Assembly: GCA_012837345.1 (NCBI GenBank)
Contig: DURL01000110.1
Location: forward strand, 32,842-96,841
Source of the DNA: Bacteroidales bacterium
GTDB lineage: Bacteria > Bacteroidota > Bacteroidia > Bacteroidales > Dysgonomonadaceae
Length of the DNA: 64,000 nucleotides
Reading direction: 5' to 3'
In this document: piece by piece, positions 36,292 through 45,819 of the stretch
How the letters are laid out: each line of letters starts with the position of its first letter
Numbering within the stretch: position 1 is the first letter of the stretch
The notes under the pieces: model-generated
What the model saw: only the letters and a program-made list of their open reading frames with translations
Told to the model about the DNA's origin: nothing
Database searches by the model: none
Position numbers and translations under genes: made by a program

Positions 36292-38262
36292 CTACAGCAT
36301 CCGCATACCTGACGAACCACCGCCGCTGCGGGTGCTCCCCCTGCCGGAGAAAGGTGAGCTCTGTGATGATTGTTGTCTCTCTCTTTCCCTTTCCTGATTG
36401 GGATCTCTTCGCTTTTTCTCCTCCGGTTTATTCTTTGTGATCTCCAGCGGTTTCTGTTGAATTAGCGGCACATTCGTGATATCCCAGTCCTCAAGATGAT
36501 CGGTGAAGGCCCTTATCGTGAGCTTACCGGGATAGTAAAACACCTGTTCCGGCTGGCGCTTCACTTCATAGTCGCCGGTTGTCCAGACGCCATCACCATC
36601 CTCATCAATGACAAGCCGCGCATAAACCTCACCGGGGGGCAGATCCTGAAATCTGGCGCTGTTCCCTTTGACGGAACTCTTACGAAATGGTTTATCCGAC
36701 TTGTCAAGTAACTCCACAAAGGCGGCTTTGCCGGCAGGAAGAGCGTTGATCACCATCTCCAGGTTACCATACTGATCCAGATCCTTTACCGTAAAAGCCT
36801 GCTCGTACTTGTCGTTCCACAAACCGTAATGACTCATGATGGTGGCGGAATCGACTGCCAGCTTATATTTCCCGCCAGGGACCCAGGAAGGCCTCAGGGT
36901 GAACATACGGGGATTGAGGGAATCCTGTTCCATGCGAAAGGGCACTGGCAGGAAGAGCGTATCCTCCTGCATGAGTAGCTGCACATGGGAAGAGTCGAAA
37001 CGTATCACCGGCTCGCCAAACTCGAACCGCACCGGATTATAGAGATCGAACGTGGTCTGCACATTCGTTTTCATCTGTATAAACCGGATCGGTTCCTCCT
37101 CTCCTTCTTCCTCCTCCGTATCCTTTTCCTCGGAACGACGCTGACGTGCAGCACCGCGAACAGAGAAGGTAAGAGTATCGGTATCTATATAATCCCGGTT
37201 TAAAGAATCAGTGCGGAAATAGTCAATCTTCATCATGATTGAATCCTGACGGTACACCATCGAATCGGTGATCCAGAGCAACAGGGAGTCATTACCTGCA
37301 TTTCGCTCCAGCACATACCAGTCGTTCTGCGGCTGCTCCGGCTGCATCAGCGTGAAGACAGGCATGGGCGCGGGAGCGGCAAACTGAAGAAGAAGACGTT
37401 CTTTTGCGGTACGCTCATGCTGCTTCATGTATTTCCGCTGAAAGTTTGAAAGGAATGAGCGCAGGAGCAGGTCATCCGGCAAAAAACGGGTATAGTGGAC
37501 CGTCTTGATGGTATCAATGGTCAGACTGTCCTGGAAGATGGTATCCTGTCGTACTGCCTCCATGGTAGAAGGGACAATCACAGTATCGAGGAAAGCTATT
37601 GTTTCCTGTGGATTATCATATTTGTAATCCCTGTTCAGATCGCCAAGGGCAAAAACCTTATAGCTTCCCGGCGCCATCCCCCTGATTGTAAACTGACCCC
37701 GTGAGTCGGTACGGGAGATGCGTTCGAAGGGTACCCGGGTGAATAGGGTATCATCAAAGTGAGAGTGGATACCCACATAGATTCCGGATACCGGCTCCAG
37801 ATCTGATGCCGATAGCACCTTACCCGAGACAGCCAGGGTGTCGAGGCGGTCACCGGTGGAAAAGGAGAAGACGAGATTCTCGAGAGGGTTCTCCTCATTG
37901 TTATCCACAATGGCATCCGTGAAATCAATGGTATAGGTTGTGTTGGGTAATAGCTCATCATTAAGCTCCACCACCGCTTTCCTGCCTACGGAACGTATCA
38001 CCGGCATATTCTGTTGAGGGGGTGTGATGATCACTTTCTCATTGGGTGTCTTGATCTTGATGTTCTCATTAAACTCAATCTCAATCCTGTTGGGAGAGGT
38101 GTTGAGCGCATTGAAATCAGGAGTCGAACGGCGTACAACGGGAGGATCCACATCATAGGCACCACCTGTGGGTGCTGCAATGTTTGCGCAGGAATAGAAG
38201 ATGATGAAAGCCGTCAGGGCCAGGAATAGAAATGAGAGGTATGAGAAAATTTTGTTCAACAT
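36292..38262 (-). CDS. Lipoprotein with SbsA-type Ig-like domain
   Basis: FIIFYSCANIAAPTGGAYDVDPPVVRRSTPDFNALNTSPNRIEIEFNENI...; Arg/Ser/Gly-rich C-terminus. Confidence 0.78.
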   Translation of the reverse strand: MLNKIFSYLSFLFLALTAFIIFYSCANIAAPTGGAYDVDPPVVRRSTPDFNALNTSPNRIEIEFNENIKIKTPNEKVIITPPQQNMPVIRSVGRKAVVELNDELLPNTTYTIDFTDAIVDNNEENPLENLVFSFSTGDRLDTLAVSGKVLSASDLEPVSGIYVGIHSHFDDTLFTRVPFERISRTDSRGQFTIRGMAPGSYKVFALGDLNRDYKYDNPQETIAFLDTVIVPSTMEAVRQDTIFQDSLTIDTIKTVHYTRFLPDDLLLRSFLSNFQRKYMKQHERTAKERLLLQFAAPAPMPVFTLMQPEQPQNDWYVLERNAGNDSLLLWITDSMVYRQDSIMMKIDYFRTDSLNRDYIDTDTLTFSVRGAARQRRSEEKDTEEEEGEEEPIRFIQMKTNVQTTFDLYNPVRFEFGEPVIRFDSSHVQLLMQEDTLFLPVPFRMEQDSLNPRMFTLRPSWVPGGKYKLAVDSATIMSHYGLWNDKYEQAFTVKDLDQYGNLEMVINALPAGKAAFVELLDKSDKPFRKSSVKGNSARFQDLPPGEVYARLVIDEDGDGVWTTGDYEVKRQPEQVFYYPGKLTIRAFTDHLEDWDITNVPLIQQKPLEITKNKPEEKKRRDPNQERERERQQSSQSSPFSGRGSTRSGGGSSGMRML

Positions 38263-38367
38263 TGTACCACGTTCGAATGAGTTTGGTGATTATCGGACAA
38301 AAATACAATCATTTACCCGTTTTATTCAATATGAATTGAGAAAAATCGTGAAAATGGCGCGGATTAC

Positions 38368-39660
38368 TCAATGAGAGGTTGTATCTGATGAGGTGAGAAG
38401 AGAATGACCAATCCGGCAATAAAGACATTTGTGTTGATCACAGTATGCTTTCTTCAGTTGAATCAGCGCCTGGGTATCAAAAGCGTTGAACGGCACCACT
38501 CCTGACTGGCGAAACATCTGTACGATATTATTTTTTTCCGGTTTCAGGGATAGCAGCAACGATATGGCTCTGTCACAATACTCCTCTCTGTCGGTTTTCT
38601 TGCCGTAAGCAAACAGGATGGGGGCAACAGTGTTGATGAGCAGGAGATCGATTGAAGCGGCACCAGGCGGTTTCGCTTTGAGAGGTGACTCCTTGCCAAA
38701 AGAATAATGCGTGGACCAGTATAAGGAAGGCTCGCTGCGGAAGCACTCTGAGAGCTGTGAGACAGTATCCATCTCCAGAATCGCGGAGAAAAGACGACCT
38801 GTCTGCTGGAGGAGGGATGCCAGTTGGGCGATCCGAAGAGGGGGGAAGGAGTAGGGCCGGATCCTCATCTTACGGAACAGAAACCCATCCATACACTTCA
38901 ACCCATATTTTGCACTAAGAAACTGGTATTCTCTCTGCAAACGTTGATAATACGGGTCATGCAACGACTGATCCTGCAGCAGACCTGCCTGTCCAAACAA
39001 TAGCGCCTCCACCATCAACAGGTCATCAGAATGACGCTGAATAATACGAAAAGGCAAGGAGAGGGCAAGGGATTCAAAAGAGCGGCTATTCAGGCCAAAG
39101 CCAAAGTTGCGTGTGAGAATCACATAAAACACCTCATCCCACGATTGCGAGAATCGCTCAAGATGAATATTGATCTCCCCGCACTTATGCTCAAGGCGCT
39201 CCACACACAGATCATCAAGATAAGAACGAATCAATCGCGGATCCATGGAAGAGAGAAAATCGCGGCAAGGAAGAGGATGATCACTCTGCAGCAGAAAGGC
39301 CGCGTTCGCCTGCACCTTCTCCGGAACAACCAGAAGGGATTGTTGCAACGTTTCTCCTCTCTGATTCACAACCTCTCTGTTCACCCGTCCCACCAGATGA
39401 AGGATCACTGTATTGTATGCAGGATCGAGATGGTGCCCATGCAGATACCAATCAGCCGATGTAGTGTGAATTTCCACGTTACCCGCCCACAGTACCTTGC
39501 CAATCCTCAGCTTGGCATTAAAGAAATCCGGTCCGGCATCCATGTTACGTATCCCGGGATCAATCACCTCAACCCTGTTGCCATCTGTGGTCACAAGCGT
39601 GTCGCGGGGATACAACCTGTAGTACCACACGTAGTGTAACAACTGTTCATGACTGTTCAT
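38368..39660 (-). CDS. DUF2851 family protein
   Basis: LLHYVWYYRLYPRDTLVTTDGNRVEVIDPGIRNMDAGPDFFNAKLRIGKVLWAGNVEIHTTSADWYLHGHHLDPAYNTVILHLV. Confidence 0.87.
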   Translation of the reverse strand: MNSHEQLLHYVWYYRLYPRDTLVTTDGNRVEVIDPGIRNMDAGPDFFNAKLRIGKVLWAGNVEIHTTSADWYLHGHHLDPAYNTVILHLVGRVNREVVNQRGETLQQSLLVVPEKVQANAAFLLQSDHPLPCRDFLSSMDPRLIRSYLDDLCVERLEHKCGEINIHLERFSQSWDEVFYVILTRNFGFGLNSRSFESLALSLPFRIIQRHSDDLLMVEALLFGQAGLLQDQSLHDPYYQRLQREYQFLSAKYGLKCMDGFLFRKMRIRPYSFPPLRIAQLASLLQQTGRLFSAILEMDTVSQLSECFRSEPSLYWSTHYSFGKESPLKAKPPGAASIDLLLINTVAPILFAYGKKTDREEYCDRAISLLLSLKPEKNNIVQMFRQSGVVPFNAFDTQALIQLKKAYCDQHKCLYCRIGHSLLTSSDTTSH

Positions 39661-39765
39661 GGCTCTCAGGTTTAATATCCAAATTTATAACCATCTATCG
39701 AAAAAAACAAGCGAAAGAGCAAAAAAGGGAGGCTCCATAAATCTGTGATTGTGAAGAATAATGAC

Positions 39766-39773
39766 TACTTTTG
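39766..39773 (+). promoter_or_regulatory. Putative -7 box TACTTTTG upstream of the MATE gene
   Basis: TAnnTTTG match. Confidence 0.4.
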
Positions 39774-39841
39774 CACATTCTTTCGATGCTTGCAACAGGT
39801 TGCAATGAATCAAGAAATAGGTTATCAGGAATTAGAATATT

Positions 39842-41221
39842 TTGGATACAGAAAAAGAACTTGCTTTTCGCTCCCAAAAAATATGGAGACTTGTATGGGA
39901 CTATTCGTTACCCAGTATTGTGGGTACGTTGGTCACCGCATTATACAACGTGGTCGATCGCATCTTCATCGGACAGGTGGAGGGTGCTTTTGCCATCTCG
40001 GGGCTGGCCATCACCTTCCCGGTGATGACACTCACCTCCTCACTGGGGATGCTGGTGGGATCAGGAGCTGCTGCCCGCATCTCCATCAGCCTGGGTAAGC
40101 GGGATCATCATACGGCCGAGCAGATCCTGGGCAACTCACTGCTGCTGACAGTGATCCTCAACGCAATCTTCATCACCCTTTTCTACATTTACCTGGAGCC
40201 AATCCTGATGGCCTTCGGTGCCAGCAGCCTCACCTACCCCTATGCCCGCGACTACCTGGAGATCGTGCTGCTGGGTAACGTCTTCGTGAGTCTCTGTTAC
40301 AACTTCAACGCCATGATGCGTTCATCGGGTTATCCCACCAAGGCGATGGTGACCATGTTAATCGGAGCAGTGCTCAACCTCATTCTCAGCCCCCTGTTTC
40401 TCTTCGTCTTCAAGCTGGGCATCAGAGGGGTGGCATGGGCAACAGTGATCTCCATGTTCATCGGGATGCTCTTTGTGATGCATCACTTCACGCTGCGCAG
40501 CAGCGTGATCCGACTCAGGTGGAGAAACATACGTCTCAAAGGAAGAATCATCCTCTCCATCATCACAATAGGTCTCTCCCCTTTCAGCATGCAGGTAGCC
40601 GCTTCGGCCGTCGCCTTGCTGATGAACACCTCACTGCTCCGCTATGGGGGTGACCTGGCCGTGGGTGCTTACGGCATCGTCAACTCTATTCTCATGCTTG
40701 TCCTGATGGTGGTGTTGGGCCTCAATCAGGGTACCCAGCCCATCATCGGCTACAATTATGGGGCAGGGAACTATCACAGGGTACGAGAAACATTGTTCTA
40801 TGCCCTCAGGATGGCAACACTCTTCACCACTGCTGGTTTCATTCTCGGTCAGTTCTTCCCACAACTGCTGGCTTCTGCCTTCACCACCGACGAGGAGCTG
40901 CTTGAGATCAGTAGTACGGGATTGCGCATCGCAATGCTGGCCTTGCCGCTTGTGGGTTTCCAGATTGTCAGCTCCAACTTCTTCCAGAGCATCGGCTTTG
41001 CTGTCAAATCGATCATCCAGAGCCTTAGTCGTCAGCTGATCTTCATGGTGCCGGGCATCATACTGCTACCCCGTATCTGGGGACTGAAAGGGTTGTGGAT
41101 TGCCATCCCGGTCTCCGACACGCTGGCTGCGATGCTGTCGCTCTACCTGCTGGTGATCCAGTTGCGTCACCTGAAGCAGATGGAACAGGATCAACTGAAA
41201 ATTGATTTGCGGCATGACTGA
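39842..41221 (+). CDS. MATE family efflux transporter
   Basis: IWRLVWDYSLPSIVGTLVTALYNVVDRIFIGQVEGAFAISGLAITFPVM; TTG start at 39842, exact start uncertain. Confidence 0.9.
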   Translation: MDTEKELAFRSQKIWRLVWDYSLPSIVGTLVTALYNVVDRIFIGQVEGAFAISGLAITFPVMTLTSSLGMLVGSGAAARISISLGKRDHHTAEQILGNSLLLTVILNAIFITLFYIYLEPILMAFGASSLTYPYARDYLEIVLLGNVFVSLCYNFNAMMRSSGYPTKAMVTMLIGAVLNLILSPLFLFVFKLGIRGVAWATVISMFIGMLFVMHHFTLRSSVIRLRWRNIRLKGRIILSIITIGLSPFSMQVAASAVALLMNTSLLRYGGDLAVGAYGIVNSILMLVLMVVLGLNQGTQPIIGYNYGAGNYHRVRETLFYALRMATLFTTAGFILGQFFPQLLASAFTTDEELLEISSTGLRIAMLALPLVGFQIVSSNFFQSIGFAVKSIIQSLSRQLIFMVPGIILLPRIWGLKGLWIAIPVSDTLAAMLSLYLLVIQLRHLKQMEQDQLKIDLRHD

Positions 41222-41270
41222 CATGACCGTTTTTTTCCTCTCAAATGGATGAAAAGAGCGCGATTTTGTG

Positions 41271-41278
41271 TAGATTTG
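41271..41278 (+). promoter_or_regulatory. Putative -7 box TAGATTTG upstream of gpmA
   Basis: TAnnTTTG match 46 bp before ATG. Confidence 0.45.
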
Positions 41279-41323
41279 CATACCCAAATGACCAACTAAT
41301 TACTCACACATAAAAAAGTAGAT

Positions 41324-42070
41324 ATGAAGAAAGTAGTCTTGATTCGCCATGGCGAAAGTGCCTGGAACAAGGAGAACCGTTTCACCGGATGGACCGACGT
41401 GGATCTTACCGAGAAAGGTGTCGCGGAAGCCCACAAAGCCGGACAATATCTGAAAAAAGAGGGTTTCCGTTTTGAGAAAGCCTATACCTCCTACCTCAAA
41501 AGAGCGGTGAAAACACTCAACGTGGTACTCGATGAGATGGATCTGGACTGGATCCCGGTGGAGAAGACATGGCGCCTGAACGAGAAGCATTATGGCATGT
41601 TGCAGGGACTCAACAAAGCTGAGACAGCTGCCAGGTATGGTGATGAACAGGTGCTGGTATGGCGTCGCAGCTACGATGTGCCGCCGTTGCCACTGGAAAA
41701 GGATGATGAACGTTCACCCTTTCAGGATCCCCGTTACAAAGGTGTGGATGAGAAGGATCTCCCCCTGACTGAAGCACTGAAAGATACGGTAGAGCGGATC
41801 CTTCCCTACTGGAACGAGACCATCGTGCCGGAGATGAAACAGTTCAACGAAGTGATTGTGGCAGCCCATGGCAATAGCCTGAGAGGGATCATCAAGCATC
41901 TGAAGAACATCTCCGACGAAGAGATCGTGAGCCTGAACCTCCCCACCGCTGTTCCCTACGTCTTCGAGTTCGACGATGCGATGAACCTGCAGAAGGATTA
42001 TTTCCTGGGTGACCCGGAAGAGATCAAGAAGCTGATGGATGCGGTTGCCAACCAGGGAAAAGCAAAATAA
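41324..42070 (+). CDS. gpmA: 2,3-bisphosphoglycerate-dependent phosphoglycerate mutase
   Basis: [67 protein letters not shown]. Confidence 0.97.
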   Translation: MKKVVLIRHGESAWNKENRFTGWTDVDLTEKGVAEAHKAGQYLKKEGFRFEKAYTSYLKRAVKTLNVVLDEMDLDWIPVEKTWRLNEKHYGMLQGLNKAETAARYGDEQVLVWRRSYDVPPLPLEKDDERSPFQDPRYKGVDEKDLPLTEALKDTVERILPYWNETIVPEMKQFNEVIVAAHGNSLRGIIKHLKNISDEEIVSLNLPTAVPYVFEFDDAMNLQKDYFLGDPEEIKKLMDAVANQGKAK

Positions 42071-42123
42071 CAAGCCGTAGGATTGACCTGCCGGTTATTC
42101 CATCTACCGGGAGATGAAAACAG

Positions 42124-42158
42124 AGGTTGTGCCGGCCATTTCCGGCACAACCTTTTTT
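42124..42158 (+). terminator. Rho-independent terminator, perfect 12-bp stem
   Basis: AGGTTGTGCCGG-ccattt-CCGGCACAACCT-TTTTT. Confidence 0.95.
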
Positions 42159-42255
42159 ATTGTAGAAAATCACAAAAATGAACGTCATCTCATTTTTTAT
42201 TTTTATTTTTATTGCAGCAATCGTAAAAGACGCCAACTGATAACATCCTTGACAA

Positions 42256-43932
42256 ATGAAAAAAACCACACTTTCATTACTCTTGCTCCTCTTTTTGGTG
42301 GCAAGATGTGATAAAGATCCCGATTTCCCCGGGCAATCTGAAAACCCAATCCTCTTCTCCTCTCAAATCAATGAGGCTGAGTCAATGCCCTCCGAAGCAA
42401 TCACGCGGTGGCAGGCAGGCGATCAAATTGGTGTATACACCGAGGGCAATGCCATGCATCGGAACATCCCCTACACTACCAACGCTGCAGGAGAGTTCAG
42501 CTCCACCAAACCCATCTATTTTCCTGCCGGGGAGGAATCAATCGACATTATTGCCTATTACCCCTACAACGCGGCACAGAGCAGCAACACACTTTCCATC
42601 AACCTCACAACCAACCCTCAGAACATCCTTTACAGCAATAACCTGAAAGGGATTGGTGCTTCGAGCAAGGAGAAGCTTAACAGGTTGGATTTTAATCACC
42701 TGTTACAACGAATCTATATAAGCCTCACGGCTACGGATGCTTCGATGCTCTCCGGCAGCCTGATGGCGTATTTGAATGGATACACGCAAGGCTCTCTCTC
42801 GCTGAGCGATGGTACTCTGTCACTCAATGAGGAGAGCCGTGGCATTATCCCTCTGGAGATTACCGGCAGCGGAAATGAAAGGATGATTCATGGGGTGTTG
42901 CTCTTCTCGCAGGGTAGCAGCGTGGAGCTAACCTTTCTGGTAAATGGTGTTCCCTTTAAGTGGAACATACCCCTGATCCAAAAAGAGAATTACATCTACA
43001 CCTATGGTGTGGAGCTTGAGGAGGAGAGCCTGCGGGTTACAACCCCGCTGACCGGGAGCAACAGTGGTGAAGCCTACATCCTTCATCCGGTGGACAATAC
43101 AACCCCCCCGCCCGTGATTCCCACCGATCCTGAGCTTGTTGAACGGCCTTCCATGCAGATCTTCATGGAAACACCCGTTCCCGGCTCCGGCACACTATCT
43201 CCCGAAATATACCAGGTCACCCATATCATCAACAATCTCAGTTGGCTCAACAACAGCAATGCCACGGCTGGGGTGAGGAACTACACCATCCATTACGATA
43301 CCGAGGAACGATACCCCGTATGGGTTGCCTATCCTCTTCATCCCTCGTTCCTGCGATCCGGTAACCGGACAGATGACTGGCAGTATGACCCGTTGATACC
43401 GGTGGCATACCAGCCCGACCTCTTCTCCGCATGGCAGACCCGCACGGTCAGCAGGGGGCACATGCTGCCGAGTGCCAGTAGAAGTGCCACCCGCGATCTG
43501 AACAGGAGCACCTTCTACTTCACCAACATGGTGGCGCAAGACAGCGAGATGAATGGCACCACCTGGAGCGATTTGGAGGAGAAGGTACGGTACTGGAGCA
43601 AACAGACGGAATATGACACACTGTATGTAGTGACCGGGAGCATCCTTCCCTCACCACCCGAAACAATCAGCTATGCCCTCGATGCCTCCGGCAGAAATGC
43701 AGCCATCCCCAAATACCTATACAAGGCACTCTGCCGTAAGAACAAGCAGAACGGTGAATACAACACGATTGCATTCAAGATGGAGAACCGTACCACCGGT
43801 ATCGATTACATCAATAGTATGCTATCTGTTGAGGAGCTGGAACAGCTGACCGGATTCACCTTTTTCAGTAAGCTGCCGGCAGGTGTCGCGACAGAGGTGA
43901 AGAGACAAAAGAGCCTCAGTAAATGGTATTGA
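42256..43932 (+). CDS. Predicted lipoprotein: N-terminal fimbrillin (Mfa-like) domain fused to C-terminal DNA/RNA non-specific endonuclease
   Basis: N-term ITRWQAGDQIGVYTEGN..IPYTTNAAGEFSSTKPIYFPAGEESIDIIAYYPY (fimbrillin pattern); C-term RTVSRGHMLPSASRSATRDLNRSTFYFTNMVAQDSEMNGTTWSDLEEKVRYW (NUC family). Confidence 0.82.
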   Translation: MKKTTLSLLLLLFLVARCDKDPDFPGQSENPILFSSQINEAESMPSEAITRWQAGDQIGVYTEGNAMHRNIPYTTNAAGEFSSTKPIYFPAGEESIDIIAYYPYNAAQSSNTLSINLTTNPQNILYSNNLKGIGASSKEKLNRLDFNHLLQRIYISLTATDASMLSGSLMAYLNGYTQGSLSLSDGTLSLNEESRGIIPLEITGSGNERMIHGVLLFSQGSSVELTFLVNGVPFKWNIPLIQKENYIYTYGVELEEESLRVTTPLTGSNSGEAYILHPVDNTTPPPVIPTDPELVERPSMQIFMETPVPGSGTLSPEIYQVTHIINNLSWLNNSNATAGVRNYTIHYDTEERYPVWVAYPLHPSFLRSGNRTDDWQYDPLIPVAYQPDLFSAWQTRTVSRGHMLPSASRSATRDLNRSTFYFTNMVAQDSEMNGTTWSDLEEKVRYWSKQTEYDTLYVVTGSILPSPPETISYALDASGRNAAIPKYLYKALCRKNKQNGEYNTIAFKMENRTTGIDYINSMLSVEELEQLTGFTFFSKLPAGVATEVKRQKSLSKWY

Positions 43933-43974
43933 GGACTTCTGGTTAAGTTCCCTGCAAGAGCTACAAAAAAAAAG

Positions 43975-44008
43975 CGGTTGTCTACTTTTTCAAATAGACA
44001 ACCGTTTT
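43975..44008. terminator. Bidirectional rho-independent terminator
   Basis: aaaaaaaagCGGTTGTCTA-ctttttcaaa-TAGACAACCGTTTT between convergent genes. Confidence 0.88.
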
Positions 44009-44023
44009 ACTTTTTCCGCTTCT

Positions 44024-44515
44024 TTAAAGAAGCTCTTGCAAATCTCCCGTATCGATGTTCATTGCGGTGATCACACCCTGTTCGTCGATCAGGTAGCTTC
44101 TGAACCCCTTGTTGAACCTTAAATCCTGGTAGAGGTCCGAATCTGTACCATTCGTTTCCCGATAACAGGAAATCATCTCCAGGTGATCCATTGCCAGTGT
44201 TCTCTCCAGCACATTCGGGTTCTCGTCGAACGAGACCGATATGAATGTGACATCCGCATTGTTCCTTGAGAGAAAATTATAGAGTTGCACATTGGCTGCA
44301 CGGGATTGGGCATCGTAACTGGCCCAAAAATTCAGCAAAACTTTTTTACCTTTCAATTCATGTAATGCAAGCCTCTCACCTTCCGAGTCCGTTAAAACGA
44401 TATCAGGAATCGTTTCTCCGGGATGATAACCTATGGAAGGCAGATCACTTTTGACAGATCCTGATGAGAGCGCTAGTGAAAGAATTGCTGCAAGGCAAAA
44501 GTTCACATACTTCAT
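44024..44515 (-). CDS. TlpA/redoxin-like thioredoxin-fold protein lacking catalytic cysteines
   Basis: GETIPDIVLTDSEGERLALHELKGKKVLLNFWASYDAQSRAANVQLYNFL; WASYDAQSR where WAxWCxxCR is expected. Confidence 0.8.
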   Translation of the reverse strand: MKYVNFCLAAILSLALSSGSVKSDLPSIGYHPGETIPDIVLTDSEGERLALHELKGKKVLLNFWASYDAQSRAANVQLYNFLSRNNADVTFISVSFDENPNVLERTLAMDHLEMISCYRETNGTDSDLYQDLRFNKGFRSYLIDEQGVITAMNIDTGDLQELL

Positions 44516-44719
44516 ATAAAAATATTTTGATTACTACTCAGATTCAGCTGTTGCTTCGCGCAGCAGTCCAAATCCCTTGTCTTTAACCCCTTTTCGCTAA
44601 AAGGGAGCAATTTTGGTCTGCAAAAGTAGTGCTCTTTTGCTTACCAGCGCACATTTTCCCCAAAAAGAAACCTTCCAAATGTTAATAAATAAATTTACAG
44701 ATCTTTATAGTGTTTATAT

Positions 44720-45688
44720 TCAACCCATTACGGAAAAGAAGGATTCCACTGCCTCAATGGATGTGTCTTTGAGAATCACAGTCTTATCACTGTCCAGCAG
44801 GTAAATCGTAGGGATTGCCTTGACGTCGTAAAGTCTGCGGCGGGTGATTGCCATCCCCGGATCGTAGCCATGTAGCCATTGCTGCGGCATCTGAGGCAGG
44901 TAAGCTCTCCATTCTTCAAGGTCACTATCAGGATAGATCGTCAGTATGGTGAGCATGCTCCTGGTGGGACTGTTCAATGCCAATGCCTTGTTCAGTGGTG
45001 CGGAACTGTCCAGGCGACGGGTGACTGCTTCACAGGTAGGACAACCGGGATTGGAGAAGATCAGCAGCAGGTATTGGCTTTTAATATCATACAGTGCCCC
45101 TGATTCTCCCGATGGAAGGGTGAAGGTAAAATTGTTCGCTTTATCCCCCACACGGTTTAGCAGGGTCATCTCCAGCAGGAAGTTATAGCGCGACCGTTCG
45201 GCATCCTCCAGCAGGCGGGATCCGGTAATCACTTTCAACACGGGAATGAAATGCTCTTCATTACGGAAGGGTGAATTGGGGTCATAGAAATATTTCTCCA
45301 TAAGTGACACAAAATAGCGGTACATGACTGTGTCGGCTTCAGCCCGCCGGAGAGTCTGCAGTAGTGATTCAGCCGACTCACCGGCAGGGTGGATGCTCAG
45401 CAGGTGAATATAATCCACAAAAGCCTGTTCGGTGATGGCTGGTTTTTTGGTGAGCCCACTATCGGCAAAGTCAAAACGGTCCCAGAAATGACGGATCAGA
45501 TATTGTGCACGCTCATCGGGATCTGTTAAGGCTTCCGGCACTTGAGGGAAGACAAAGGTGTCAGGCACGACTGTTTCCGTCCCATACGTTTCCCTACTCT
45601 CTGTACCGCTCTTTTTGCTTGATGAGCAGGAGAGTGAACTGAACAGGGTCAGTCCGGCAAAAAGGATGAACCAAACTAGATATCTCAT
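44720..45688 (-). CDS. DUF5106-like lipoprotein with C-terminal thioredoxin-like domain (CPTC)
   Basis: FAGLTLFSSLSCSSSKK lipobox; LLIFSNPGCPTCEAVTRRLD; YDVKAIPTIYLLDSDKTVILKD. Confidence 0.8.
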   Translation of the reverse strand: MRYLVWFILFAGLTLFSSLSCSSSKKSGTESRETYGTETVVPDTFVFPQVPEALTDPDERAQYLIRHFWDRFDFADSGLTKKPAITEQAFVDYIHLLSIHPAGESAESLLQTLRRAEADTVMYRYFVSLMEKYFYDPNSPFRNEEHFIPVLKVITGSRLLEDAERSRYNFLLEMTLLNRVGDKANNFTFTLPSGESGALYDIKSQYLLLIFSNPGCPTCEAVTRRLDSSAPLNKALALNSPTRSMLTILTIYPDSDLEEWRAYLPQMPQQWLHGYDPGMAITRRRLYDVKAIPTIYLLDSDKTVILKDTSIEAVESFFSVMG

Positions 45689-45785
45689 CTTCTCTGATGC
45701 TATGATTTATGATGTAAAGGTAGAAAAAATTTGTCATGCCGGAGGGAATGAAGCGTCCGGCAGGTGAGTAAACCGATAATTTTCG

Positions 45786-45793
45786 TATATTTG
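45786..45793 (+). promoter_or_regulatory. Putative -7 box TATATTTG upstream of dnaX
   Basis: TAnnTTTG match 27 bp before ATG 45820. Confidence 0.5.
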
Positions 45794-45819
45794 TGGTTCA
45801 TTCTTTGTCCGATTCTGAC

